Shown here: positions 51,845-53,740 of the stretch, piece after piece
Position numbering within the stretch: position 1 is the first letter of the stretch
Layout: every line of letters starts with the position of its first letter
Source: Paenibacillus sp. FJAT-29882
Lineage (GTDB): Bacteria > Bacillota > Bacilli > Bacillales > DSM-1321
DNA: 53,740 nt
NCBI RefSeq assembly: GCF_001510645.1
Contig: NZ_LMVB01000001.1
Span: 1,816,446 to 1,870,185 of the forward strand
Direction: 5' to 3'
The notes under the pieces: model-generated
Told to the model about the DNA's origin: nothing
Seen by the model: only the letters and a program-made list of their open reading frames with translations
Databases searched by the model: none
Made by a program: the position numbers and the translations under genes

Positions 51845-51872
51845 ATTATATCCACTTTATTAGATATGTAAA
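51845..51872 (-). promoter_or_regulatory. Sigma-A promoter giving a leaderless arsR transcript
   Basis: Minus strand TTTACA (51872-51867), 16-bp spacer, TATAAT (51850-51845); the ATG begins at 51838, where transcription should start. The spacer overlaps TAGATATGTAAATTCATATG, a candidate autoregulatory site. Confidence 0.65.
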
Positions 51873-51899
51873 TTCATATGCTTCATGATATGAAAATTC

Positions 51900-51937
51900 G
51901 TGACAATTCAAACAAACGCAATCGTTTGAACTGTCAC
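51900..51937. promoter_or_regulatory. 14-bp inverted repeat upstream of arsR
   Basis: GTGACAATTCAAAC / GTTTGAACTGTCAC with a 10-bp loop (13 of 14 pairs). No T-run follows on either strand, so it is more likely an operator or cruciform than a terminator. The centre AAACGCAATCGTTT is LacI-operator-like. Confidence 0.5.
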
Positions 51938-52089
51938 CACCATAAACTTATAGAAAAGAATATTAATGCCCTAATAGTCATACACAAGGATTTATTTACG
52001 TGGTATACGTGCTTTAACTCCTGAAGTCCTTATATATCAAAAGAAAAAAATGCACCGATCATTCGGCCGATGTATTCCCCTTCATAGCT

Positions 52090-53156
<1,067 letters not shown>

Positions 53157-53350
53157 TCTTATTTTATTTCAAGAAGAGTTTACATAATCGCAATTTCAGG
53201 AAGTAACCGTACCAAAAACCCCTCGAGTACCAAGGGGGTTAATGTCTTTTATTTTTATTATTTATGCATGATTTTATATATCGTTGGTACATCAGCATTT
53301 TCGTCTTCTGAAGAAACCTCTCAACTTCATAAAAAATGCTAGTTTTAAAC
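53157..53350. repeat. Long dispersed repeat, copy 4, interrupted by the IS6 end
   Basis: Begins TCTTATTTTATTTCAAGAAG, then AGTTTACATAATCG, CAGGAAGTAACCGTACC, the CCCCTCGAG...AAGGGGG hairpin, GATTTTATATATCGTTGGTAC and TTCATAAAAAATGC. The IS end abuts it exactly where other copies read ACTCC-TCTTATTTTATT. Confidence 0.7.
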
Positions 53351-53644
53351 TAATAAAAAAGGACATTTCATCTAAGCCCTCTCCCTGGTATCGGCCCCAC
53401 CTACGCCAGATACTATGACGGCCACACATGCCATCCAACCCATTATCATTATAATGGAAAACGCTTACATTTACTACTATTAATAGAACGCAAGTTTCGA
53501 CATAAAAGTGAAAATCCTTATCAAAGTACTCTGTGGGTTTTTGATTCATACATATTTGTGTCACTTTATTAGTTTCAAACATACTATTAATTAGCCCACG
53601 CAAGTAGTTAGTTCCTCCTTTATAACAAAAGGAGATGTTTGTAT

Positions 53645-53740
53645 ATGTCAGGTTGTGGTGTTGATGGCGGCTGCGGATTTGGTGGAGGATTTGCCTTATT
53701 AATCGTATTGTTCATCCTCTTAATCATTATTGGAGCCAGC
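53645..53740 (+). CDS. YjcZ-family sporulation peptide (partial, runs off the right edge)
   Basis: 32 codons visible: MSGCGVDGGCGFGGGFALLI followed by VLFILLIIIGAS. This is the YjcZ/SscA-type layout of a Gly/Cys-rich N-terminus and one long membrane helix in tiny spore-associated proteins. AAAGGAG lies 9 nt upstream of the ATG. Only the last few codons are likely missing. Confidence 0.85.
   Translation, partial: MSGCGVDGGCGFGGGFALLIVLFILLIIIGAS

Noticed and set aside
53292..53603. Minus-strand open frame of 103 codons
   Set aside because: It runs through repeat copy 4, has poor composition and no ribosome binding site.

Overview
The window is low-GC DNA from a spore-forming member of the Bacillaceae. 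Two complete GerA-type germinant receptor operons, two HU genes, a polysaccharide deacetylase, a YjcZ-family sporulation peptide at the right edge, GGAGG-type ribosome binding sites and frequent GTG/TTG starts all point that way. The repeat-rich intergenic style suggests a Peribacillus/Neobacillus/Cytobacillus-like genome, but the genus cannot be fixed from this sequence. No intact rRNA or tRNA gene and no CRISPR array was seen.

Layout. 1-2.9 kb: accessory DNA with a methyltransferase, small membrane proteins, a VanZ remnant and dispersed repeats. 2.9-7.3 kb: a nucleobase-deaminase-like operon (two tandem CodA-family amidohydrolases and a GuaD-like deaminase) with a divergent LysR regulator and a decayed second deaminase. 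7.8-13.0 kb: HU copy 1 and germinant receptor operon 1 (A-C-D-B). 13.3-13.8 kb: gene debris, including a serine-recombinase tail. 13.8-24.2 kb: the most interesting region. A minus-strand gene set encodes a lipoprotein, a UDP-glucuronate 4-epimerase, a flippase-like membrane protein, a membrane phosphodiesterase-superfamily enzyme, a polyprenol-phosphate-type glycosyltransferase, a secreted helical protein and an FTR1 iron permease. It is divergent from a UDP-glucose dehydrogenase. A Fur-box-like site lies inside the sigma-A promoter of the lipoprotein gene. The inferred logic is that iron limitation induces UDP-glucuronate/UDP-galacturonate synthesis, a lipid-linked acidic surface glycan and a high-affinity iron permease together.

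24.2-36.9 kb: an accessory zone of small lipoproteins and membrane proteins, a Gly/Tyr-rich tandem-repeat protein, a PadR-DUF1700-lipoprotein operon, NUDIX and GNAT enzymes, remnants of an ICEBs1/Tn916-like element and an integrase stub. It is saturated with short REP-like palindromes and longer hairpin repeats. 37-45.2 kb: a polysaccharide deacetylase, a multiply broken YibQ-like deacetylase, a secreted protein of unknown function, HU copy 2 (in a 0.48-kb direct repeat of the copy 1 region) and germinant receptor operon 2 (A-C-D-B, minus strand). 45.3-46.5 kb: mobile-element debris (integrase tail, possible PglX fragment, HNH fragment).

46.6-51.8 kb: a minus-strand redox/catabolic cluster (OYE, two-domain SnoaL-like protein, LLM flavin monooxygenase, two-domain EthD-like protein, second SnoaL-like protein). 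It lies downstream of an ArsR-type regulator whose mRNA appears leaderless. 52.1-53.2 kb: an in-frame chimera of a truncated IS6-family transposase with the C-terminal part of a GH1 6-phospho-beta-glucosidase; the IS end sits in one of the dispersed repeats. 53.6 kb to the end: start of a YjcZ-family gene.

All functional calls rest on motif reading by eye; no database search was run.
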